In this document: piece by piece, positions 8,405-16,588 of the stretch
How the letters are laid out: each line of letters begins with the position of its first letter
Position numbering within the stretch: position 1 is the first letter of the stretch
Position numbers and translations under genes: made by a program
Notes under the pieces: generated by a model
Databases searched by the model: none
Told to the model about the DNA's origin: nothing
Seen by the model: the letters and a program-made list of their open reading frames with translations, nothing else
DNA from: Pirellulaceae bacterium
Lineage (GTDB): Bacteria > Planctomycetota > Planctomycetia > Pirellulales > Pirellulaceae
Direction of reading: 5' to 3'
NCBI GenBank assembly: GCA_030748485.1
Contig: JASMLW010000395.1
Coordinates: 1-33,996, forward strand
Length of the DNA stretch: 33,996 bases

Positions 8405-9085
8405 CTATTTCCGTTGCGCTTTTTCTTCGGCCGCGCTGAGACGATAGTAGGCGGGAGCAATCCGCCACAAGTCGTCGCGGCGTCCGGCCGCGTAGTGCTG
8501 ACGCGCCAACTGCCCGACGGCCTGAGCATCCGGTTTCCAGGCCGTCTCGTCGAGCGCGATGACGTCGTCGGGCAACACGTCGATGTGCCGCATTCCCGTT
8601 CCCGTCACCACGTCGCCTGCGGAGAGCATCGGCAGCCACTCGGCGGGATCGACGATCCGGTTTTCATCGCGCCGCTCGATTCGACCATCGGCGACCACAA
8701 ACGCGGCGGCGAACAACTGGCCTCGCTGAGCGTCGGCGATCGTGTGCACGCAGGCTCCGCGCGGCACAGCGGCGATCGATTGGTGAGCCAGCGCCGCCAA
8801 GGAGTCGACGCCAATCAACTCCGCCGCCAACGCGTACGCCATCGTCTTGGCAACGGTGACACCGATTCTCAATCCAGTGAACGAGCCTGGTCCCTGAGAA
8901 ACGGCGATCAGGTCAAGTGACGAAATCTCCCAACCGGCGTCGGTGAGCATCTTGTCGACAGCGGGCAGAATTGACTGGGCCGTGCGACTCTCCGCCGACA
9001 GCACTTGATGAGCTGTGACCTGTCGGTCTTCGGATAGTGCGATACTGCCCGGTGTCGTCGATGTCTCAAGTGCTAAAAGTCGCAT
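8405..9085 (-). CDS. tsaB: tRNA t6A synthesis protein TsaB
   Basis: TsaB is the scaffold partner of TsaD in the complex that places threonylcarbamoyl on A37 of tRNAs reading ANN codons. The protein has 226 residues, normal for the family. It starts with MRLLALETSTTPGSIAL, the ASKHA-fold phosphate-1-like loop of TsaB, and contains the signature VSQGPGSFTGLRIGVTVAKTMAYAL at about residues 62-86, then VDSLAALA. The ASKHA fold is incomplete at the C-terminus, as usual for TsaB. No clear Shine-Dalgarno lies before the ATG, but the N-terminus aligns with family members exactly at this Met. The glycosyltransferase follows 27 bp downstream. Confidence 0.93.
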   Translation of the reverse strand: MRLLALETSTTPGSIALSEDRQVTAHQVLSAESRTAQSILPAVDKMLTDAGWEISSLDLIAVSQGPGSFTGLRIGVTVAKTMAYALAAELIGVDSLAALAHQSIAAVPRGACVHTIADAQRGQLFAAAFVVADGRIERRDENRIVDPAEWLPMLSAGDVVTGTGMRHIDVLPDDVIALDETAWKPDAQAVGQLARQHYAAGRRDDLWRIAPAYYRLSAAEEKAQRK

Positions 9086-9374
9086 GTCGTTGGGAAAATG
9101 TCGCAGTGATCGGGATTGATTCAGGTCGATTCGCTAAGCTGAGAAGGCGGGTGGCGGGTGGCCAGCGGAACGGGCGCTCTATCCTACTTGTTTCCCCGTG
9201 CTCTTCGCACACCCAAAGCCAACTTCGCAGGAGGGCGGGCCCATGGACTCCACCGTGGACCCTGAGTAAACTAGGGCGTTTCACTCGATCTAGGGAAAGA
9301 TCTGATACAGAGGCAGTGCTTTCGTGGGCGCCGACCGCGCTCGCCGCGGAAAGTCTGGGAGACGAGGTACGGGT

Positions 9375-10130
9375 GTGAAACGAGCCCTGATTAGCGATAT
9401 TCACGGCAACTACGAAGCGCTGAAAGCCGTCCTCGACGATATTCGCGAGCAGTCGATTACCGAAATCTACTGTCTGGGTGACATTGTCGGATATGGACCC
9501 AACCCTTGTGAATGCCTCGACAAGATTATCGATGTCGCAGGCATCACGATCCTCGGCAATCACGACCAAGCCGCTCTGTTCGATCCGGACGGATTCAACC
9601 CGGTCGCGTTGCAAGCGGTCTATTGGACGCGCGACCAATTGGAAAGCCGCGGCACGGCGCCGGTGATCAACCGCCGCTGGGACTACCTCGGTGAGTTGCC
9701 GCGGACCTATTGCGAGGGCGAGCATCTATTTGTCCACGGGTCGGTGCGCGATCCGACGAACGAATACGTCTTCCCCGAGGACGTCTACAATCAGCGGAAA
9801 ATGGACGCTCTGTTCACTCGCATTGAGATGTACTGTTTTCAGGGCCACACACATATCCCGGGTGTCTTCACGAGCGACCGTGAGTTCATCAGCCCGGTAG
9901 ACATGGACTTCGTGTTCCAGCTCTCGGGCCGCCCGGCGATGATCAATGTCGGCAGCGTCGGCCAGCCCCGCGACGGCGACCCCCGCGCGTGCTACGCCGT
10001 TCTCGATACGGTCGAAGAAGTTGTCACCTTCCGACGAATCGACTACCCCTTCGGCGAGACGGCCGAGAAGATCTACAACACGCCCGATCTGGACGACATG
10101 TTGGGCGATCGCTTGCAGGGCGGTCGGTGA
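9375..10130 (+). CDS. metallophosphoesterase, first of a tandem pair
   Basis: A calcineurin-like metallophosphoesterase of 251 residues. All metal-ligand motifs are present: D-x-H in ISDIHGN (about residue 8), GD in [16 protein letters not shown] in [11 protein letters not shown], a later His in [10 protein letters not shown], and GHTH in [12 protein letters not shown], followed by [16 protein letters not shown]. This motif order is that of the YfcE/PrpA-like family acting on phosphodiesters or phosphoproteins; the substrate cannot be told. The open frame extends upstream to 9324, but the GTG at 9375 is preferred: GAGGT lies upstream and V-K-R-A matches the start of the paralogue at 10243 exactly. 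Every key residue is kept in both copies, so both are probably active. Confidence 0.88.
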   Translation: MKRALISDIHGNYEALKAVLDDIREQSITEIYCLGDIVGYGPNPCECLDKIIDVAGITILGNHDQAALFDPDGFNPVALQAVYWTRDQLESRGTAPVINRRWDYLGELPRTYCEGEHLFVHGSVRDPTNEYVFPEDVYNQRKMDALFTRIEMYCFQGHTHIPGVFTSDREFISPVDMDFVFQLSGRPAMINVGSVGQPRDGDPRACYAVLDTVEEVVTFRRIDYPFGETAEKIYNTPDLDDMLGDRLQGGR

Positions 10131-10242
10131 CGATAGTCCTCTTGACCACTCCGGCAGGAGAGTCTTAGACTCAACCTCTGTTGCCGACGAAGTTTACGAT
10201 CAGTGTCCGGCGACCCCCGCCCACCCGCTTTGAAGGCCAGCC

Positions 10243-10992
10243 GTGAAACGCGCGATCGTCAGCGACATTCACGGCAATCTCGACGCCCTGACCGTCGTCC
10301 TGGACGACATTCAGTCTCAGGGAATCACCGAAATCTACTGTCTGGGCGATATCATCGGCTATGGTCCCAACCCTCGTGAATGCATCGACGTCACGATGCA
10401 GTTCGATCTCACCATCCTCGGCAACCACGATCAGGGAGCTCTCTTCGACCCCGAAGGCTTCAGCAGCAGCGCCGAACGGGCCATCTTCTGGACTCGCAGC
10501 CAGTTAGAGGAGCCCAACGGCGCGGCCGAGCAAGTCCGTGAGCGGTGGGACTTTCTTTGCGAACTGCCCCGCACCCATCGCCAGGATAAGTCGCTTTTTG
10601 TTCACGGCTCCGCCCGCAATCCGCTCAACGAATACGTCTTCCCCGAAGATGTCTACAACAAGCGAAAGATCGAGAAGATCTTTAGCTTGATCGAGCACCA
10701 TTGCTTTCAAGGCCACACACACGTGCCCGGGATTTTCACCGAAAATGGGCGATTTTACTCCCCGGCCGAAGTCCATGACGAGTATCAGATGGGACAAGAT
10801 AAGGTCATGATCAATGTCGGCAGCGTCGGTCAACCGCGCGATGCGGATCCCAGAGCCAGCTACGTTGTCCAAACAGACGACCACTTGCAGTTCCGCCGCG
10901 TCGAATACCCGCTCGAAAACACCGTCGAGAAAATCTACGCCATCGCCGAACTGGACAATTTTCTCGGCGACCGCCTGCGGGAGGGTCGCTGA
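10243..10992 (+). CDS. metallophosphoesterase, second of a tandem pair
   Basis: Paralogue of the preceding gene, 249 residues, starting at a GTG with the same V-K-R-A opening. By eye roughly 60% of residues match along the whole length. The metal-binding motifs are again complete ([60 protein letters not shown]). The segments that differ most are at about residues 70-95 and 165-185, around the region expected to shape substrate access, consistent with a duplication that has diverged in specificity (inference). The 112-bp spacer between the copies contains no terminator, so they may be co-transcribed. yidC begins 137 bp downstream. Confidence 0.88.
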   Translation: MKRAIVSDIHGNLDALTVVLDDIQSQGITEIYCLGDIIGYGPNPRECIDVTMQFDLTILGNHDQGALFDPEGFSSSAERAIFWTRSQLEEPNGAAEQVRERWDFLCELPRTHRQDKSLFVHGSARNPLNEYVFPEDVYNKRKIEKIFSLIEHHCFQGHTHVPGIFTENGRFYSPAEVHDEYQMGQDKVMINVGSVGQPRDADPRASYVVQTDDHLQFRRVEYPLENTVEKIYAIAELDNFLGDRLREGR

Positions 10993-11129
10993 CCAATCGT
11001 CAGGCAAGATCGGGCTCTCCCCGTGGAATACTCCTCATACGCACTAATCCTGGAGCGCGTAACAATTTAGAATCATCGTGCGGACGGACATCGACCGAGT
11101 GGCGATTCAACAACGGTAAAGGCTGAATT

Positions 11130-13580
11130 GTGGAAAAACGGCTCGTCGCGTTCCTCGTTGTTTCGACTGGCATTCTGCTGTCCTATTCGGCTATCCAGCA
11201 GGTCTTTTTCAAGCCACCCGAAAAGAAGCCGGCCGTCGCCGGCGGCGAGGGCCAGAATCCGTTAGACGCGGATCCTGAGAATCAGGACCCCGGCGACAAG
11301 GATCCCGGCGACAAGGATCCCGGCGACAAGGATCCCGGCGACAAGGACCCCGGTGACAAGGACCCCGGTGACAAGGACCCCGGTGACAAGGACCCCGGTG
11401 ACAAGGACCCCGGTGACAAGGATCCCGTTGACAAGGATCCCGGTGACAAGGATCCCGGCGACGGTCAGCAGATTCCCGCCGCCTATTACTCGATGGGCCG
11501 TTTTGACGGCAGCGCCGGTCCACTGCAGGTCTACTTCTCCAATCGCGGGGCCACAGTGGTGCGAGTGGAACTTGTGGAGCGCGAGGAGGATGGCGAGCTT
11601 CGCTACCGTGATCTGACCGAAAAGAGCGGGTACTTGGGGTTCCTGGCTTTGCAGAATGAGCCGCGCGGTCTGCGAGTTCAGGTTGTCGGCGCGGGCACGC
11701 CGGCCGACCTCGCGGGGATTGAAGTCGGCGATCTGATTCTCCGAGTCGGCGATCGGCCGGCGGATCCGGAACTGGGGATCCGCGAGTTGCTGCGCGGCAC
11801 GGAACCGGGCGGCACTTTGACTTTGCAGGTTGAACGGGCGAGCGGCGTCAAGACGTTGACGGCGACGCTGACGGACCGCGCGTTGCCGTTGATCCAGCCC
11901 GAACGTTTGGTGAGCGGCGTGCTGGCCGGACATCCCGGGTCATTTCGAGTCTCGCTGCAATCGCTTTCCGCCGGCGAGGAGCAGGTCTTCGCACCGACGA
12001 AGATCGATGAAGAAATCGAAGGGATGCCGTCGCTGTGGAACAACAACTGGCAGGCGGAAGTAACGGAGAATGAGATCGCGTTCTCGTTTCCGATTTCCGC
12101 GGCCGCCATGGATGAAGTCGGCGTGCCGGGTGAGCTGACTGTCGTCAAGCGATTTCGTCTCAGCGACGTTTCTGATGAAGACCACCGGCATCATTTCACG
12201 ATGAGCGTCGATGTCGAGAACACGGGCGACAGCCAACTGAGCTACTCGCTGCGCATCGACGGCCCCAACGGCTTGCCGACTGAAGGATGGTGGTATCTCA
12301 ACAAGATTCACCCCTCGTGGGGCGGAGCCGGAGCTCGCGACGTCGTCTGGAAATCCGATCGACTCGGGCACAACCTCCGCAGCGCCACGCAAATCTGGAA
12401 GCAAGCCCGCAAGGACAAGTCACCCACCCAGGCGCTCTTTACCGAGCAGGACGGTCAAGATCATCGCCTCACGCATTACATCGGACTGGACACACAGTAC
12501 TTCACCGTCGGGATCGCCAACGACGAGCCGCTGATGTTCAATCGGGCGACGCCCTACCTGTTCAATCCGCACGAGACTCTCAAGAAGAAACTCGTCCGCA
12601 CGGGCAACATCTCCTTTCGGCTGGAGCCGCCGTCGCACACATTGAAAGCCGGCGCCAAGGAAACGAGCGACTACCGCGTCTTCGCCGGCCCGAAGAGGTC
12701 CGACGTGCTCGACGCCTACAACATGGGCGAGTGCATTGAATACGGTTGGTTTCCCTGGGTGGCCAAGCCGCTCGGCGCGCTGCTGCACATGTTCGAATAC
12801 GTCGTGCGGAACTACGGATTGGCGATCATCTGCTTAACGATCGTGGTCCGCGGCTGCATGTTCCCGATCAGTCGCAAGGCGGCCAAAAACGCGCAGATGA
12901 TGCAAGAGTTGGCTCCTGAGATGAAGGCGATCACCGAGAAGCACAAGAACGCCCCCGATAAACGGATGGCGGCTCAACAGGAACTGTACAAAAAGCACAA
13001 CTTCAATCCGTTCGGCGGCTGCCTGCTGATGTTCGTCCAGTTGCCGATTTTCATCGGACTGTACCGGTGTCTGTCCGTCGACGTCGAGTTGCGACAGGCC
13101 TCGCTGATTCCCGGAATCAACTGGTGTTCGAATCTGGCGGGGCCCGACATGTTTTGGGAATGGGGCATCGGCGCATGGCCCATGTTCACCGACTACGCCG
13201 GCTGGCTCGGTCCCTACTTCAACATCCTGCCGATCGTGACGGTCGTGCTGTTCCTCGTTCAGCAGAAGATGTTCACGCCGCCGGCGACGGACGAGCAAAC
13301 GGCGATGCAACAGAAGATGATGAAGTACATGATGCTGTTTATCGGCGTGCTCTTCTACAAAGTCGCCAGCGGGCTTTGCATCTACTTCATCGCTTCGAGT
13401 CTGTGGGGTATCACCGAGCGCAAACTGTTCCTCCCCAAAACACAACTCAAGAAAGACGGCGGGGCCGAGCCGAAGGGAGCCAAGAAGCCTGAGAAATCGC
13501 CGCCTTCGAAACCGTCGGGCAAGCCGGGCCGCAATGGCTCCGGCGGGGCCAAACGACGACAGCGGCGCAAGGCCAAGTGA
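11130..13580 (+). CDS. yidC: membrane protein insertase YidC with PDZ domain and DPGDK repeats
   Basis: YidC/Oxa1 inserts and folds inner-membrane proteins, alone or with SecYEG. It is 816 residues, against about 550 in Escherichia coli. Order seen: N-terminal anchor (about residues 5-22); twelve pentapeptide repeats, mostly DPGDK (about 53-112); start of the periplasmic beta domain; a PDZ-like module (about 170-250: GLRVQVVGAGTPADLAGIEVGDLILRVGDRPA); remainder of the beta domain; insertase core from about 560. The core holds the catalytic-groove Arg in TIVVRGCMFPIS (near 573), the cytoplasmic coiled coil QELAPEMKAITEKHKN and FNPFGGCLLMFVQLPIFIGLY. The tail is Lys/Arg-rich, as in insertases that bind ribosomes. 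The start is a GTG (V-E-K-R-L-V). mnmE follows after 30 bp, a widely conserved pairing. The embedded PDZ and the repeats are the oddities. Confidence 0.95.
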   Translation: MEKRLVAFLVVSTGILLSYSAIQQVFFKPPEKKPAVAGGEGQNPLDADPENQDPGDKDPGDKDPGDKDPGDKDPGDKDPGDKDPGDKDPGDKDPGDKDPVDKDPGDKDPGDGQQIPAAYYSMGRFDGSAGPLQVYFSNRGATVVRVELVEREEDGELRYRDLTEKSGYLGFLALQNEPRGLRVQVVGAGTPADLAGIEVGDLILRVGDRPADPELGIRELLRGTEPGGTLTLQVERASGVKTLTATLTDRALPLIQPERLVSGVLAGHPGSFRVSLQSLSAGEEQVFAPTKIDEEIEGMPSLWNNNWQAEVTENEIAFSFPISAAAMDEVGVPGELTVVKRFRLSDVSDEDHRHHFTMSVDVENTGDSQLSYSLRIDGPNGLPTEGWWYLNKIHPSWGGAGARDVVWKSDRLGHNLRSATQIWKQARKDKSPTQALFTEQDGQDHRLTHYIGLDTQYFTVGIANDEPLMFNRATPYLFNPHETLKKKLVRTGNISFRLEPPSHTLKAGAKETSDYRVFAGPKRSDVLDAYNMGECIEYGWFPWVAKPLGALLHMFEYVVRNYGLAIICLTIVVRGCMFPISRKAAKNAQMMQELAPEMKAITEKHKNAPDKRMAAQQELYKKHNFNPFGGCLLMFVQLPIFIGLYRCLSVDVELRQASLIPGINWCSNLAGPDMFWEWGIGAWPMFTDYAGWLGPYFNILPIVTVVLFLVQQKMFTPPATDEQTAMQQKMMKYMMLFIGVLFYKVASGLCIYFIASSLWGITERKLFLPKTQLKKDGGAEPKGAKKPEKSPPSKPSGKPGRNGSGGAKRRQRRKAK
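11286..11465 (+). repeat. twelve 15-bp tandem repeats encoding DPGDK
   Basis: Twelve in-frame 15-bp units within yidC. Units 1-4 use the ending GGCGACAAG, units 5-9 are identical GACCCCGGTGACAAG, and units 10-12 are more variable (DPVDK, DPGDK, DPGDG). The block of five identical units points to recent amplification by slippage or unequal exchange. The encoded linker sits between the N-terminal anchor and the periplasmic domain. Confidence 0.97.
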
Positions 13581-13610
13581 GGCGGCTCGCCGCTCAGGCC
13601 GATTCAGCCG

Positions 13611-14936
13611 ATGCAGTTGGAAGACACGATCGTCGCCGTCGCCTCCGCGCCCGGCGGCGCCATGCGCGGCATCGTGCGAGCCACTGGCGAGCAAGTTCTC
13701 CCATGCCTCCAACGGCTCGGTGTCCGCGCCGAATCGACGCGCCCGCACGTCGTCGAACAACCGCTTCAATTGCCCCGGCCCTGGGGAAGCGTCCCCTGCT
13801 CGATCTACATCTGGCCGGCCGCGCGGAGTTACACACGACAGCCGGCCGTCGAAGTGCACACCGTGGGAAGTCCGCCGCTGCTGGAGGCGATTGTCAGCGG
13901 GTTTCGGAGCGCCGGGGCCCGCTTGGCGGATCCTGGCGAGTTTACGCTGCGGGCCTTCCTCGCCGGTCGACTCGACCTGACTCAAGCGGAAGCCGTGCTC
14001 AGTGTGATCGACGCCAACTCCGATCGCGAACTGCAAGTGGCCCTCGAACAACTCGGCGGCGGCTTGGGCGCCCCACTCAAAACACTCCGCGACGATCTTC
14101 TCGACGTTCTAGCTCATCTCGAAGCTGGACTCGATTTCGTTGAGGACGACATCGAGTTCATTGAGGAGACCGCACTGTCCGAGTCGATCGAGGAGGCGCT
14201 TTCGTCGCTGCGCGGCGTGGCCGCTCGTTTGCAGACGCGGTCGATCGCCGACCAGCGAGCTCGCGTGGTGCTGACCGGTCGACCGAACGTCGGCAAGAGC
14301 CAACTGTTCAACAGCCTGATCGGCGAGTCGCAGTCGATCGTCACCGCCGCCAAAGGAACCACACGTGACTACGTGAGTGCGTCTTGGGATTGTTGTGGAC
14401 GCGTTGTCGAACTGATCGACACGGCGGGCGTCGAACAGGCCGCGACTTCGATCGTCGACGCCGACGCCCAGCAACGATCGCATCGCCAGGTCGCCACCGC
14501 CGCCGTGACTCTCTTGTGCTTGGACATCTCCCAGCCGCTCGACGATCTTGACCGCGGGCAACTGGCTTCGCGAACGGCGGAGACCATCATGGTCGACACC
14601 AAATCCGATCTGCCGACGGTCCGCCCCACGTTGGGCCTGGCCGTCAGCGGACGGACGGGAGCGGGGCTGGCTGCGTTGAGCCAAGCGGTGGCCGCCGCGT
14701 TGGGTGCAACCGAAACATCAGCTGTCGCCAACACGGCCGACCGCTGCCGAGATAGCGTCGACCAGGCCGTCCAAGCCCTCGAGCGATCCGCCCGCTGCGC
14801 CGCCGATCGGGCCGGCGAAGAGCTCGTGGCGGCCGAACTGAGAGTAGCGCTGGACCATCTCGGACGCGTCTTGGGAGCCGTCTACACGGACGACGTCCTC
14901 GACCGGATCTTCAGCAAGTTCTGTATCGGAAAGTAA
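13611..14936 (+). CDS. mnmE: tRNA modification GTPase MnmE
   Basis: MnmE, with MnmG, modifies the wobble uridine U34 of certain tRNAs (cmnm5U), using formyl-tetrahydrofolate and GTP. The length, 441 residues, is normal. Seen: N-terminal folate-binding domain with a divergent opening (DTIVAVASAPGGAMRGIVRA) and the standard GARLADPGEFTLRAFLAGRLDLTQAEAV; helical domain; GTPase domain with P-loop GRPNVGKSQLFNSL (about 222-235), G2 TTRDY, and G3 IDTAGVE. The guanine-specificity motif, normally N-K-x-D, reads T-K-S-D (DTKSDL). The C-terminal FSKFCIGK carries the invariant Cys of the C-I-G-K motif. It follows yidC by 30 bp and is probably co-transcribed. Confidence 0.95.
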   Translation: MQLEDTIVAVASAPGGAMRGIVRATGEQVLPCLQRLGVRAESTRPHVVEQPLQLPRPWGSVPCSIYIWPAARSYTRQPAVEVHTVGSPPLLEAIVSGFRSAGARLADPGEFTLRAFLAGRLDLTQAEAVLSVIDANSDRELQVALEQLGGGLGAPLKTLRDDLLDVLAHLEAGLDFVEDDIEFIEETALSESIEEALSSLRGVAARLQTRSIADQRARVVLTGRPNVGKSQLFNSLIGESQSIVTAAKGTTRDYVSASWDCCGRVVELIDTAGVEQAATSIVDADAQQRSHRQVATAAVTLLCLDISQPLDDLDRGQLASRTAETIMVDTKSDLPTVRPTLGLAVSGRTGAGLAALSQAVAAALGATETSAVANTADRCRDSVDQAVQALERSARCAADRAGEELVAAELRVALDHLGRVLGAVYTDDVLDRIFSKFCIGK

Positions 14937-15191
14937 CCGAGCCGTCACGCACAGTGGGGCGAAACAAGGCGTGAAATGATGGGCTCTGGCGGAGGATCGC
15001 CGTCGCCAACCCGCCAGCCGGCCAGTCACAAGATCCAGCGGCGGCGAGAACTGGTTGCCTGGATCGTAGACGCCCGTGCCGCAGGAAACTAAACTGTAGG
15101 CCGCAATTCATGGGACCTGCCCACTGCGGCATTGTCCATTCATCCCAACGACATCCAAAAACATTTCCCTTTGCCAACTAGGAGTAGGTAG

Positions 15192-16499
15192 ATGAGTCAC
15201 CGGAACAATCGTCGTGACTTCCTTCAGACGACAGCGCTCGGCGGCGTTGGCTTTTTCGTCGCCTCGGGCGTCCAAGCTCAAGAGAGCAAGTCGTCGTTGG
15301 AGCAGATCAATTTCGCCAGCGTCGGCGTCGGCGGCAAAGGAACGAGCGACTCGAACGATGCGGGGCGCAGCGGCAACATGGTCGCCATTTGCGACATCGA
15401 CGACAACAACCTCGGCAAGGCCGCGAAGAAATGGCCCAAGGCCGAGAAGTTTAACGACTACCGCGAGATGTTCGAGAAGGTCGGCAAGTCGATCGACGCC
15501 GTGACGGTCAGCACGCCGGACCACAACCACGCTCCGGCGACCTCCTTGGCTCTCAAAGCGGGCAAAGCGTGCTTTACTCAAAAGCCGATGACGCACTCGA
15601 TCTACGAAGCGCGACGCCTTGGCGAACTGGCTCGGGAAAACAAGTGCGCCACATCGATGGGCAACCAGGGGACGGCGAACCCGGGGCTGCGCAAAGCGGC
15701 CGCGCTAGTGCAAGCCGGTTTTATCGGCACTGTCAAATCGGCTCATGTGTGGACCAACCGACCGGTCTGGCCGCAGGGATTGGATCGTCCGAAGGAAGAG
15801 CCGGCCGTGCCTGGCCACATCCATTGGAACGAGTTCATCGGCCCCGCCGAATTCCGTCCGTACCACGAAGCCTACCACCCCTTTAAGTGGCGCGGCTGGT
15901 GGGCGTTTGGAACCGGCGCGCTGGGCGATATGGCGTGCCACACGTTGAACATGCCGTTCGCGGCGCTCGATCTGCGCGATCCGACTTCGGTCGAAGCGAA
16001 GACGTCCGGCCACAACAAAGAAACGTATCCGCAGTGGTCCGTCATCGATTACGCATTCCCCGAGCGCAACGGTCGCGCCGCGCTGACGATGACCTGGTAC
16101 GACGGCGGGAAACTTCCCGACGAAAAACTGTTCCAAGGCGAGAAGGTCTCCAGCAGCGGCACGCTGTTGGTCGGCGAGAAGGGCACCATCTACTCGCCCG
16201 GCGACTACGGCGGGAACTTCAAAGTTCTCGAGGGCGGCGAGGTCCCGAAGGACGTCGAATACAAACGCTCTCCCGGCCACTTCAAGGAGTGGGTGCAGTC
16301 GATCCGCGGCGGCGATCCGGCGATGGCGAACTTCCCCGAGTACGCCAGCCCGTTGACCGAAGTCGTCCTGCTGGGCAACTTGGCGGTCTTCGCCGACGGT
16401 AAGAAGATCGAGTGGGACGCCAAGAAGCTGGCGGCCAGCAACGCTCCCGATCTCGACTGGCTGATCAAACACGAATACCGCGATGGCTACCAGCTGTAA
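15192..16499 (+). CDS. Tat-exported Gfo/Idh/MocA family oxidoreductase
   Basis: A 435-residue NAD(P)-dependent sugar oxidoreductase of the type that is greatly expanded in planctomycetes. The N-terminus has a twin-arginine signal (NNRRDFLQTTALGGVGFF, likely cut after GVQA), so the folded, cofactor-loaded protein is exported. Then a Rossmann domain begins (INFASVGVGGKGTSD, VAICDIDD), with the family's substrate-side motif VSTPDHNHAPATSLALKAGK followed by F-T-Q-K-P-M-T-H-S at about residue 130, where Q-K-P replaces the commoner E-K-P. The C-terminal domain includes WHWNEFIGPA-like 'HIHWNEFIGPAEFRPYHEAY'. The substrate is unknown. AGGAGTAGGTAG lies immediately upstream of the ATG. A strong terminator follows at 16520. 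Confidence 0.92.
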   Translation: MSHRNNRRDFLQTTALGGVGFFVASGVQAQESKSSLEQINFASVGVGGKGTSDSNDAGRSGNMVAICDIDDNNLGKAAKKWPKAEKFNDYREMFEKVGKSIDAVTVSTPDHNHAPATSLALKAGKACFTQKPMTHSIYEARRLGELARENKCATSMGNQGTANPGLRKAAALVQAGFIGTVKSAHVWTNRPVWPQGLDRPKEEPAVPGHIHWNEFIGPAEFRPYHEAYHPFKWRGWWAFGTGALGDMACHTLNMPFAALDLRDPTSVEAKTSGHNKETYPQWSVIDYAFPERNGRAALTMTWYDGGKLPDEKLFQGEKVSSSGTLLVGEKGTIYSPGDYGGNFKVLEGGEVPKDVEYKRSPGHFKEWVQSIRGGDPAMANFPEYASPLTEVVLLGNLAVFADGKKIEWDAKKLAASNAPDLDWLIKHEYRDGYQL

Positions 16500-16519
16500 G
16501 CGATCGCCGGCTTGAAACC

Positions 16520-16559
16520 AATCGCGAACACGGGCCCGCCCGCGTTCGCGATTTTTTTT
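16520..16559 (+). terminator. intrinsic terminator after the oxidoreductase gene
   Basis: Arms 16520-16534 and 16539-16553 form a GC-rich stem with a single A-C mismatch and a short loop, running into eight T residues (16552-16559). It lies 20 bp after the oxidoreductase stop and only 30 bp before the next gene's ATG on the same strand, so that gene must depend on read-through or on a promoter overlapping the hairpin. Confidence 0.85.
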
Positions 16560-16588
16560 GCTCCCGCACCAGACAGGATCTCCGACGA

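Noticed and set aside
14937..15191. Structured RNA (RNase P- or SRP-like) in the gap after mnmE
   Set aside because: Some GC-rich complementarity is visible, but none of the conserved motifs of these RNAs could be identified.
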